Source: JBDRGD01 sp043818095 (GTDB lineage Bacteria > Chloroflexota > Dehalococcoidia > Dehalococcoidales > RBG-16-60-22). From it: a stretch of 7,617 bases of DNA. The position numbers were made by a program, and so were the translations under genes. Shown here in pieces: positions 1-5,785 of this stretch (its first letter is position 1; every line of letters starts with the position of its first letter). Below the pieces are notes generated by a model, which was not told where the DNA came from, did no database searches, and saw only the letters and a program-made list of their open reading frames with translations. The DNA lies in contig JBDRGD010000035.1 of NCBI GenBank assembly GCA_043818095.1, positions 1-7,617 of the forward strand. Reading direction: 5' to 3'.

Positions 1-363
1 CTCTTCCGCGTCGTCGAGCCGTTTTACCTGCCCACCGGCGCTTATGAAGGCAGCATTGCTCCGGAGGAACTGAAAAAAATCGACGCGGAGCATGAGAAAC
101 AGGCGGCGGACTACCTTCAGGACGTAGCGGGCAGGGCCGGGTTGAGCGGCGTGACCGTGAAAACGGAAGTCGCCAGGGGCAAGGCGGCGGAAAAAATCGC
201 CGAGTACGCCACGCAGAACGCGGTGGACCTCGTCGCCATCGCCTCCCACGGGCGCTCCGGCATCAGCCGCTGGGTCTGGGGCAGCGTGGCTGACCGGATA
301 CTCCGCTCCGCCTGCATCCCCGTGCTGATTGTCCGCGCGCCGGGCTGCTCACCATCCTTCTAA
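1..363 (+). CDS. Universal stress protein (UspA family), C-terminal part
   Basis: The frame is open from the window edge to a TAA at 361-363, giving 120 visible residues; the N-terminus lies outside the window. The end of the protein carries the nucleotide-binding signature of ATP-binding UspA proteins: visible residues 81-95 read A-S-H-G, nine residues, then G-S. This matches the G-2x-G-9x-G(S/T) pattern except that the first Gly is Ala. It is followed by VADRILR and a hydrophobic final strand (IPVLIVR), the usual end of the fold. Visible residues 24-45 form a charged helix typical of the middle of the family. Family knowledge: small cytoplasmic alpha/beta proteins that bind ATP or AMP and help survival under stress or starvation. 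A usual length of about 140-160 residues means only a short N-terminal part is missing, unless this is the second half of a tandem Usp protein. The specific role is unknown. Confidence 0.93.
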   Translation, partial: LFRVVEPFYLPTGAYEGSIAPEELKKIDAEHEKQAADYLQDVAGRAGLSGVTVKTEVARGKAAEKIAEYATQNAVDLVAIASHGRSGISRWVWGSVADRILRSACIPVLIVRAPGCSPSF

Positions 364-411
364 TGCGGCGCAGGAAGGAAGTAGCGATACCACGATGCCG
401 ATGAGAGAGAG

Positions 412-660
412 ATGGATTTCCTGACCCCGCTGCTCGCCACCCGGCTGATTTTCATCCTGGGCATCACCAACCTGGTGACCGGGACGCTTATCTTCTTCTC
501 CTGCCGCTGCCTGGGCGGTTCGAAGCTGGGCGGCAGGCTGATGAAGCACCCCGCCTTCGCGCGCTTTTACCGCCACCACTGCTTTCTCTGGAGGGTGTTC
601 TGGGTGTCGGTGGTGCTCCACGCCCTGCTGGCGCTGACCTTCCTGGGCTGGCCCGGATAG
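412..660 (+). CDS. Small two-helix membrane protein, uncharacterised
   Basis: An 82-residue protein that I do not recognise by name. Two hydrophobic segments are clear, at about residues 11-30 and 59-79, so it is probably an inner-membrane hairpin. The 28-residue link between them is basic and holds C31, C33, H46, H55, H56 and C57, with another His (H70) inside the second helix. That is a notable number of possible metal or heme ligands for so small a protein. The ATG at 412 is preceded only by a GA-rich run (403-411) and no well-spaced Shine-Dalgarno, so the start is less certain than the frame. It begins 48 nt after the UspA gene on the same strand and may be co-transcribed with it. It faces a CDF metal exporter whose gene ends 25 nt away on the other strand. 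Function unknown. Confidence 0.72.
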   Translation: MDFLTPLLATRLIFILGITNLVTGTLIFFSCRCLGGSKLGGRLMKHPAFARFYRHHCFLWRVFWVSVVLHALLALTFLGWPG

Positions 661-681
661 CCGGGCGCGCGAATACCCGGC
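651..681. terminator. Possible hairpin terminator between convergent genes
   Basis: Two overlapping and mutually exclusive GC-rich hairpins sit at the meeting point of the rightward membrane-protein gene and the leftward exporter gene. The first pairs 651-656 with 661-666 (6 bp, 4-nt loop, spanning the TAG stop). The second pairs 660-665 with 676-681 (6 bp, 10-nt loop). Neither is followed by a T-run, so intrinsic termination is not proven. The position is the main support. Confidence 0.3.
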
Positions 682-685
682 GGCG

Positions 686-1543
686 CTAGTCCGCGTCCTT
701 TCCGGTGTCATGCGGGTCGAGCTTGCAGACGAGGCCGGAGGGGCAGCTATCGCACTCCAGTTGGAGCGTGGTGTGGCTGATGTTGTAGCGGCGGGAGAGC
801 TCCCGCTGGACCGCTTCGATTATTTCCACGCTGCCGCTGACCGACTGGTCGTCAATCACCAGGTGGGTGCTCAGCGCGAAAATGCCGGAAGTAATCGTCC
901 AGATATGCATGTCGTGGACCTCGTTGACACCCGGGATTTCCCGGATTGCCGCGGCGACGTTCTCGAGGTCGAGATGCCTCGGCACCGCTTCCAGGAGGAT
1001 ATCCGCCGCTGCCCGGACGATGCGCACCGCCCCCCAGACGATGATAATCCCGATAAACAGCGCGGCGAAAGTGTCCGCCGGATACCAGCCGGTCAGGAGA
1101 ATCACGATACCGGCAATGATGACTCCCAGGGAGGACACCGTGTCCCCGAGGATGTGCCAGAAAGCCGACTGCACGTTCAGGCTGCCGTGACGGGGACTGC
1201 GCAGCAGGAGCAGGCCGCCCACGTTGGCGACCAGGCCGATGACCGCCACACCCAGCATCAGCGGGGTCTCGACCACCGGCGGCGACAGCAGGCGCTTGTA
1301 GGCCTCGTAAAACACGGCGATGGAAACCAGCATCAGGATGACGCCGTTCGCCAGCGCCGCGAGGATTTCCAGGCGATGATAGCCGAAGGTCTTGGTCGCC
1401 GTCGCCGGGCGGCGCGCCATCGTCATGGCGAACAGACTCAGCCCCAGCGCGAAGGCATCCACCAGCATGTGCCCCGCGTCCCCGAGGAGGGACAGGCTGC
1501 CGCTGAAGATGCCGCCCAGGACCTCCGCCACCATCACCGTCAC
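686..1543 (-). CDS. Cation diffusion facilitator (CDF) Zn2+/Co2+ exporter
   Basis: A proton-coupled inner-membrane exporter of Zn2+ and related divalent metals, of the ZitB/CzcD type. With numbering from the GTG at 1543, the H-x3-D metal site of the second helix is H25/D29 in GDAGHMLVD. The matching site of the fifth helix is H130/D134 in HILGDTVSS. HxxxD in both helices is typical of the zinc branch. The cytoplasmic domain starts after about residue 185 and has the family hallmark VHDMHIWT (209-216) and a late ISHTTLQLE strand (255-263). The last 25 residues add C264, C267 and C273. From GTG the protein is 285 residues and lacks most of helix 1. The frame continues upstream to an ATC at 1609 with a strong ribosome-binding site, giving 307 residues and an N-terminal HHH, closer to the family norm. 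The given start is only the best conventional codon. The gene lies downstream of the DUF6141-like gene on the same strand. Confidence 0.93.
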   Translation of the reverse strand: MTVMVAEVLGGIFSGSLSLLGDAGHMLVDAFALGLSLFAMTMARRPATATKTFGYHRLEILAALANGVILMLVSIAVFYEAYKRLLSPPVVETPLMLGVAVIGLVANVGGLLLLRSPRHGSLNVQSAFWHILGDTVSSLGVIIAGIVILLTGWYPADTFAALFIGIIIVWGAVRIVRAAADILLEAVPRHLDLENVAAAIREIPGVNEVHDMHIWTITSGIFALSTHLVIDDQSVSGSVEIIEAVQRELSRRYNISHTTLQLECDSCPSGLVCKLDPHDTGKDAD

Positions 1544-1623
1544 GACGATGGCGAGGGCCAGTTGCAGGCGGCGGAAACCGGACCGTTCTACGTGGTGGTG
1601 CTGCTCGATGTCAGTCTCCTTTT
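1544..1623 (-). other. Probable N-terminal extension of the CDF gene with ribosome-binding site and ATC start
   Basis: Upstream of the GTG the frame stays open for 28 more codons, to a TAA at 1628-1630. Twenty-two of these codons, from an ATC at 1607-1609, read like a genuine CDF N-terminus: a His-rich stretch (I-E-Q-H-H-H), a basic segment, then a hydrophobic run leading into helix 1. On the minus strand an AAAAGGAG (1616-1623) ends 6 nt before that ATC, which is ideal spacing. No ATG, GTG or TTG occurs in frame between the stop and 1543. Either translation starts at AUC, or the base was ATG in the organism and is a sequence error here. Confidence 0.6.
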
Positions 1624-1641
1624 CCGGGTGTCTGTTTTAAG

Positions 1642-1668
1642 CATATACCAGCCCGGAGCGGGAGACAA
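1642..1668 (-). promoter_or_regulatory. Candidate promoter of the CDF gene
   Basis: On the minus strand, TTGTCT (1663-1668) is followed 15 nt later by TATATG (1642-1647). The latter is preceded by TGG (1648-1650), an extended -10 form. The spacing is short, so the extended -10 would carry most of the weight. Initiation near 1635 would leave a leader of about 26 nt before the ATC at 1609, which agrees with the longer form of the exporter. Prediction by eye only. Confidence 0.3.
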
Positions 1669-1677
1669 GCCGAACAT

Positions 1678-2196
1678 TTAGCGCGATGCTATCGCTTTGC
1701 GAACCGCCTCCGCGAACTCCTCCGGGCGCCGTGAACCGAAAAGAAGATGGCTGCCGCGGGAAAGCTCCAGGCGGACGCCGCGGTTTCCGGAGACGTTGTA
1801 AGCCTTCCCGCCGCGGCCGTAGCGGATGCCCCACCCCCCGTATTCCCGCAGGGGACGGTAGGTCACCGCCTCGCTGGCGATGATGTCCTCCAGGGCGATG
1901 CGCTGAAATGAGAGATGCAGGGGAAAGAATCGATAGTAGATGCCGTCGGCGCGCACTTCCGTGGTCAGGTTCATCCGGTAAAACACGTAAGGCATGACGA
2001 GGCTTACCAGCACCGTGATGATAATCAGTTCCAAATCACCGGCCGGATTGTTGCCGAAGGGGCGCCCCAGCATGATTTGCTGCACGAAACTCCAGATGCC
2101 GACCAGAGCTATCCCCAGGATAAGCCCCCAGAGCCAGGGCTGGCGGAAGTGCTGCACCTCGCGGTAAAAGGGGCGGTCACCGGCGGGAAGCGTCAT
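1678..2196 (-). CDS. DUF6141-like membrane protein with C-terminal PH-like domain
   Basis: A 172-residue protein with two membrane helices at about residues 21-41 and 55-73. They precede a soluble domain (about 77-170) rich in beta strands and ending in a helix (EEFAEAVRKAI). That layout resembles bacterial PH-like domains hung from a membrane hairpin. The N-terminal FYREVQHFRQPWLW block matches my memory of DUF6141 proteins; this family name is recalled, not searched. The function of that family is unknown. The start at 2196 is chosen because GGAGGAG (2203-2209) lies exactly 6 nt upstream. The frame also opens earlier (in-frame ATGs at 2211, 2229 and 2247), but those starts lack such a site and would cover the predicted promoter. 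The gene is followed on the same strand by the CDF exporter after about 68 nt, so the two may be partly co-transcribed. Confidence 0.82.
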   Translation of the reverse strand: MTLPAGDRPFYREVQHFRQPWLWGLILGIALVGIWSFVQQIMLGRPFGNNPAGDLELIIITVLVSLVMPYVFYRMNLTTEVRADGIYYRFFPLHLSFQRIALEDIIASEAVTYRPLREYGGWGIRYGRGGKAYNVSGNRGVRLELSRGSHLLFGSRRPEEFAEAVRKAIASR

Positions 2197-2219
2197 TTTT
2201 TTCTCCTCCATCTCCCGCG

Positions 2220-2249
2220 ATTTTACCATTCGGGAAACGGCGCGCACAA
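2220..2249 (-). promoter_or_regulatory. Candidate promoter of the DUF6141-like gene
   Basis: On the minus strand, TTGTGC (2244-2249) and TAAAAT (2220-2225) are separated by 18 nt, and TGG immediately before the -10 makes it an extended -10 element. Initiation near 2213 would leave a short leader that still contains the GGAGGAG ribosome-binding site. It is divergent from the promoter of the selenoprotein operon. Confidence 0.4.
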
Positions 2250-2265
2250 CGTCGTTTCTCGGAGG

Positions 2266-2295
2266 TTGCCTGCGGTGCGACGCAGGGAGTACAAT
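2266..2295 (+). promoter_or_regulatory. Candidate promoter of the selenoprotein operon, with a dyad in its spacer
   Basis: TTGCCT (2266-2271) and TACAAT (2290-2295) are 18 nt apart, matching the housekeeping sigma consensus at four and five of six positions. A perfect 6-bp inverted repeat, CCTGCG (2269-2274) and CGCAGG (2281-2286), lies largely in the spacer between them, where a repressor or a MerR-type activator could bind. Initiation near 2302 would give a leader of about 30 nt ending in GGAGG (2322-2326), 7 nt before the ATG at 2334. Confidence 0.42.
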
Positions 2296-2333
2296 CAGTA
2301 CATCCCCGAAATGCTACCTCTGGAGGAAAACGG

Positions 2334-3998
2334 ATGATGGCAGAGCTTGAGGTCTTTAGCCCCGTGGCGAAAGTCGTTACCGCGAAGACGGAGCTGGCGC
2401 CCCGAATCAATGACCTGAAAGGTAAGGTCATCGGGCTTTACCGGAACTCCAAGAAGGGTGGGGACGTCGCCCTGGAGCGGGTGGCGGAGCTGCTGTCCCA
2501 GAGGTATCCCGGCGTCCAGTTCCGCAGCTACCGCGGCTCGCAGGGGCTGCTGGACGCCGTCTCCGCCGAGGATGCGGACCGCATTGTCCGGGAAACAGAC
2601 GCCGTCATCGCCGCCATCGGCGATTGAGGGTCCTGCACATCGTGGCTTGTCCGCGATATGCTGGAACTGGAGAAACGGGGGAAGCCCACCGTCACCTGGG
2701 TCACCGCGCCCCTGAAGAAGGACGCGCTTCTCACCGCCCGGGCGTTCGGCGCCCTCGGGTTCGCCACGGCGGTGGTCCCCCGCGAGTTCGCCCCCGTCCC
2801 CCCCGAGGAGATACGGGAAATGGTGGACGCCGCCTTCCCCGGCGTTATCCGGGGCCTCACCGAGCCCCCGGAGGTGGTCCCGCAGGCGAATCCTCCCCCC
2901 GGAATCCTCGGCTATCGCGGACAGGACCTGCTCGACTGCTGGGAGCAGATGAACGCGGCCTTCCGCAAGGAGGGCTGGAGCGACGGCCTGCCCCTCGTCC
3001 CGCCCACCGCCGCGGCGGTAGAGGGCATGCTGGGGGGCACGTCCCTCGGCCCGGAGCAGGTGATTGCCTCGCTGGAGCCGGGATTCGGCCTGGCGACGGT
3101 GCGGGCCATCGCGGTCAACGCGGTGATGGCGGGCTGCCATCCGGAGCACCTTCCCGTCCTGCTCACCGCGGTGCAGTGCCTCGCGGAGCCGGGGATAAAC
3201 CTGCGCAACAAGGCGATGTCCACCGGTCCCCACGCCCCCCTGGTGCTGGTGAACGGGCCCATCGCCGGGGAGATTGGGCTCAATGCGAAGTGCTGCGCCC
3301 TGGGTCCCGGCGCCGTCTCCTACGCCAATACCGTCATCGGGCGGGCGCTGCGGTTAATCATGATGAACGTGGGGCACAACTATCCCCTGACCTCGGACAT
3401 GGACGCCCAGGGCTCTCCCCTGAAATACAGCCTCTGCGCCGCGGAGAACGAGGCGGCCAGTCCGTGGGAAGCCTACCACGTCGAGAAGGGCTATGCCCCG
3501 GACGATAGCACGGTTACCGTGATGTTCGTTTACGGGCTGGTAGACCTGGGGACCATTTCCATCACCGCCCCGGAGACGCTGGCGGACCTCTACGCCACCG
3601 CCGTCACCAATGCCGCCGCGGTGGGCAGCGGGCTCTGGCTGACGACGCACCGGGTGGACCCGCGCTACCAGACCACCGAGAAGGAGCATAACTTCTTTTT
3701 CCTGAGTCCCCAGGAAGCGGCGAAGTTCGCCGGGCAGGGCTGGCAGAAGGATACCCTGCGCCAGTATCTCTTCAATCGTGCCCGGATGCCCTTGAAAGTC
3801 CTCCTTAAAGACCGCGACCCCGCGGCCATCGTGAAGGAAAACCCCGGCCTCGCCGGACTGGCGGACCACCCCGAGACCCTGATGCCCGTGGTGGAAGACC
3901 CGGAATGCTACGAGATTGCCGTGGTGGGAGACATCGTCGGGCGGGGGCTTTACTTCCCCGGCGGCGGCGGTCCCGTCACCCGGCCCGTGATACGCTGA
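2334..3998 (+). CDS. UGSC-family selenoprotein, UGSC domain fused to a conserved C-terminal domain (in-frame TGA = Sec)
   Basis: One 554-residue gene read through a TGA at 2625-2627 as selenocysteine (U98). The residues around it are IGD-U-G-S-C-TSW, the defining motif of UGSC (seleno)proteins; U98 and C101 form a U-x-x-C redox pair. The UGSC domain is about residues 1-178. Its second half, with LEKRGKPTVTWVTAP after the motif and an ATAVVP strand, fits the family. From about 190 a second domain follows with EGWSDGLPLVPP (213-224), GCHPEHLP (267-274) and CCALGPG (320-326). I recognise it as a conserved family of unknown function. GGAGG (2322-2326) sits 7 nt before ATG 2334. The first in-frame ATG after the TGA, at 2658, has no ribosome-binding site, and both halves are conserved-looking, which argues against two genes or a nonsense mutation. 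The enzymatic activity is unknown; a thiol/selenol redox role is inferred. A TPP enzyme, flavoprotein and ferredoxin follow. Confidence 0.9.
2625..2627 (+). other. UGA selenocysteine codon
   Basis: This TGA is the only stop codon in the frame between 2334 and 3995. It replaces the residue that is Sec or Cys in the UGSC motif and is followed directly by GGG-TCC-TGC (Gly-Ser-Cys). A SECIS-like hairpin begins at once downstream. Translation here requires SelB, the selenocysteine tRNA, SelA and SelD, none of which is in this window. Confidence 0.9.
2628..2668 (+). promoter_or_regulatory. Bacterial SECIS-like stem-loop directing Sec insertion
   Basis: Directly after the UGA the mRNA folds without bulges. 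Bases 2639-2645 pair with 2651-2657 (7 bp, one G-U) around a 5-nt loop, CUUGU, at 2646-2650. After a C/A mismatch, 2635-2637 pair with 2659-2661. After a U/U mismatch, 2631-2633 pair with 2663-2665, and after one more mismatch 2628-2629 can pair with 2667-2668. The loop starts 18 nt after the UGA, within the 16-37 nt I recall for bacterial SECIS elements. The rule of a G in the first two loop positions holds only if the closing G-C pairs open, since G2644 and G2645 pair in this fold. Confidence 0.75.
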
Positions 3999-4041
3999 CC
4001 GGCGGGAGGTTTATCCCGGCGCCGAAAGGTGCTATCATCGT

Positions 4042-4047
4042 TATAAT
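4042..4047 (+). promoter_or_regulatory. Isolated TATAAT (-10-like) before the TPP enzyme gene
   Basis: A perfect TATAAT lies 28 nt before the ATG in the 77-nt gap that follows the selenoprotein gene, inside a locally AT-rich patch (4034-4056). No acceptable -35 element is found 16-18 nt upstream (the bases there are GC-rich). It could be a weak internal promoter allowing the last three genes to be made without the selenoprotein, or chance. Confidence 0.25.
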
Positions 4048-4075
4048 CAATTAAAGTCGAAAGGAAACCTGGCGA

Positions 4076-5764
4076 ATGGAAAAAATGAGCGGAGCCCGGA
4101 TGCTCGTCGAGGCGTTGAAAGTCAACCGCGTGAAATACCTTATCGGCATTCACGGCATCGGCACCCTCCCGGTGCTCGATGTCCTGTACGACGAGCCGTC
4201 CATTCAGAACATTACCGTCCGCCACGAGGAAGCCTCCCCGTTTATCGGCAGCGGCTATGCCAAGGTTGACGGGGGGCCGGCGGTCGTCTTCAGCATCCAG
4301 GGCCCCGGCGCGACCAACATGGTCACCAGCGTCGCTTCCTGCTACGAGGACTCGGTGCCGCTGGTCGCCATCTCGGCGGCGATTCCCCCCGCCCGCCGCC
4401 ACCTGTCGGTCTCCCACAAGTGCGACCTCGCGCCCATCTTCCGTCCCATCACCAAGGAAGTCATCGAGTGCGCGGAGGTCGGCGATATTCCCGCCGCGGT
4501 CAACCGGGCTTTCCGGGTGGCCACGGAGGGTCGCAACGGCCCGGTGATGGTGCTGATACCCGCCAATCTCTTCACCGCCACCGGCGAAGCGGGTATCAAG
4601 CCCTATGAACCGGACCCTTGGCAGCCGACGCCTTCCCTGGAAGCGCAACTGAAAGCCGCCACGGAGCTCCTGGAAAAGGCGCAGGCGCCCATTATCTTTG
4701 CGGGCAGCGGCCTGGCCATGGCGGGCGCCACCGCGGAGCTGAAACAGCTCGCGGAGAAGCTCTCCGCGCCGGTCTTCACCTCCATGATGGGCCGGGGCGG
4801 CATCTCTGAGGAGCATCCCCTGAGCGCGGGCACCTTCCTCCTGGAAGGCTCCGCGGGGATGGTCGCCCAGGCGGACACCTGCCTCGCCCTCGGCACCCGG
4901 TTCTCCGAGTTCGATTGCCGGGGCTGGAACGTCAAACTGCCCGAGGCCCTGGTGGAGGTGAACATCAGCGACGATTCCATGGGGGCGGCTTATAAGCCTA
5001 AAGTAGCCCTTGTTGCCGATGCCCGCTACGTGCTCCAGAAACTGCTGGCGGTGCTCCCGTCGAAACCGCCTAACGCCCTCATGATGACCACGCTGCGGCA
5101 GGCCCGCAAGAAATACCGCGCGGAGGTGGAAGCGCTGATGCAGCAGAAGCCGTCTTTTCCCCTCCACCCCCGCTGGCTGCTGCGCACCCTGCGGGAATGC
5201 CTCTCCCCGGAGACGGTCGTCATTAACGATACCAATATGCTTACCGGCTGGGTCCACGAGCACTTTTTCACCGTGTACCAGCCGCGGACGCTGATTTCCA
5301 ACGACGGCTTCGGCTCGATGGGCTATCCCCTGCCCGCGGGCATCGGGGTCAAGCTCGCGGACCCCGCCCGGCAGGTGGTCTGCCTGGTGGGCGACGGCTC
5401 GTTCCTGATGCAGTTGAGCGAGCTGGCCACGGCGGCGGCTTACGGGTTGACCGTGCCCGTCATCGTCTTTAACGACGGCCACTACGGCGTGCTCTGGCAG
5501 AACCAGAAGCACGTCTACCGGCAGAGGTTCCTGGGCACCGACCTGACCAACCCCGATTTCGTAAAGATTGCGGAAGGCTTCGGCGCCGCCGGGGTCCGCA
5601 TCAGCAGTCCGGGGGAGCTGGCGCCGGCGGTAACCGAGGCGCTCGCCCGCAAGGGGCCCACGGTGATTGATGTCCCCGTTGACGACCGCCCGGTGGGCCG
5701 GGTGCTCTGGGCCAAGTTCGTCCAGGCGGGACTGATTCCCGCCGAGGACAAGAGCCTGCTGTAA
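4076..5764 (+). CDS. Thiamine diphosphate-dependent enzyme, acetolactate synthase/decarboxylase superfamily
   Basis: A complete 562-residue three-domain ThDP enzyme. The N-terminal pyrimidine-binding domain (about 1-170) carries the catalytic Glu in RHEEAS (E51), which activates the cofactor, and GYAKVDGGPAVV. The central domain (about 190-335) includes FAGSGLAMAGA and MMGRGGISEEHPL. The C-terminal PP-binding domain has GDG (439-441) and, 24 residues on, N466-D467, the Mg2+/ThDP motif usually written GDG-x(24-27)-NN, here with N-D. Family enzymes cleave or join C-C bonds next to a carbonyl: acetolactate synthase, benzoylformate, oxalyl-CoA and sulfopyruvate decarboxylases. Here RHEE replaces the RHEQ usual in acetolactate synthase, and no small regulatory subunit gene is adjacent, so a biosynthetic acetolactate synthase is unlikely. 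The substrate is not identifiable. ATG 4076 has AAGGA 10 nt upstream; M4 at 4085 is possible. The flavoprotein gene follows after 21 nt. Confidence 0.9.
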   Translation: MEKMSGARMLVEALKVNRVKYLIGIHGIGTLPVLDVLYDEPSIQNITVRHEEASPFIGSGYAKVDGGPAVVFSIQGPGATNMVTSVASCYEDSVPLVAISAAIPPARRHLSVSHKCDLAPIFRPITKEVIECAEVGDIPAAVNRAFRVATEGRNGPVMVLIPANLFTATGEAGIKPYEPDPWQPTPSLEAQLKAATELLEKAQAPIIFAGSGLAMAGATAELKQLAEKLSAPVFTSMMGRGGISEEHPLSAGTFLLEGSAGMVAQADTCLALGTRFSEFDCRGWNVKLPEALVEVNISDDSMGAAYKPKVALVADARYVLQKLLAVLPSKPPNALMMTTLRQARKKYRAEVEALMQQKPSFPLHPRWLLRTLRECLSPETVVINDTNMLTGWVHEHFFTVYQPRTLISNDGFGSMGYPLPAGIGVKLADPARQVVCLVGDGSFLMQLSELATAAAYGLTVPVIVFNDGHYGVLWQNQKHVYRQRFLGTDLTNPDFVKIAEGFGAAGVRISSPGELAPAVTEALARKGPTVIDVPVDDRPVGRVLWAKFVQAGLIPAEDKSLL

Positions 5765-5785
5765 AAACTAACCAGGAGGACGGTG

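Noticed and set aside
710..1681. Long plus-strand open frame opposite the CDF exporter
   Set aside because: The minus strand encodes a clear CDF protein. The plus-strand product is Asp/Arg/His/Gln-rich without any motif.
2197..2247. Longer N-terminus (17 residues) for the DUF6141-like protein
   Set aside because: It would be translated from the ribosome-binding site and predicted promoter sequence, and its upstream ATGs lack the well-spaced GGAGGAG that serves the ATG at 2196.
2625..2627. Nonsense mutation or pseudogene at the TGA
   Set aside because: The TGA falls exactly at the Sec/Cys position of a known selenoprotein motif, is followed by a SECIS-like hairpin, and the rest of the frame shows no other damage.
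2624..3508. Plus-strand open frame overlapping the selenoprotein in another frame
   Set aside because: Its translation is Arg/Gly/Pro-rich and featureless, while the UGSC frame shows family motifs throughout.
3999..4026. Intrinsic terminator after the selenoprotein gene
   Set aside because: A short CGGGA/TCCCG hairpin is present, but it is imperfect when extended and no T-run follows, so read-through into the TPP enzyme gene is more likely.
3950..5512. Long open frame on the minus strand opposite the TPP enzyme gene
   Set aside because: It lies antisense to a gene with clear ThDP motifs. Its composition is the Arg/Gly/His/Gln-rich pattern expected from the complement of GC-rich coding DNA, and no domain is visible.
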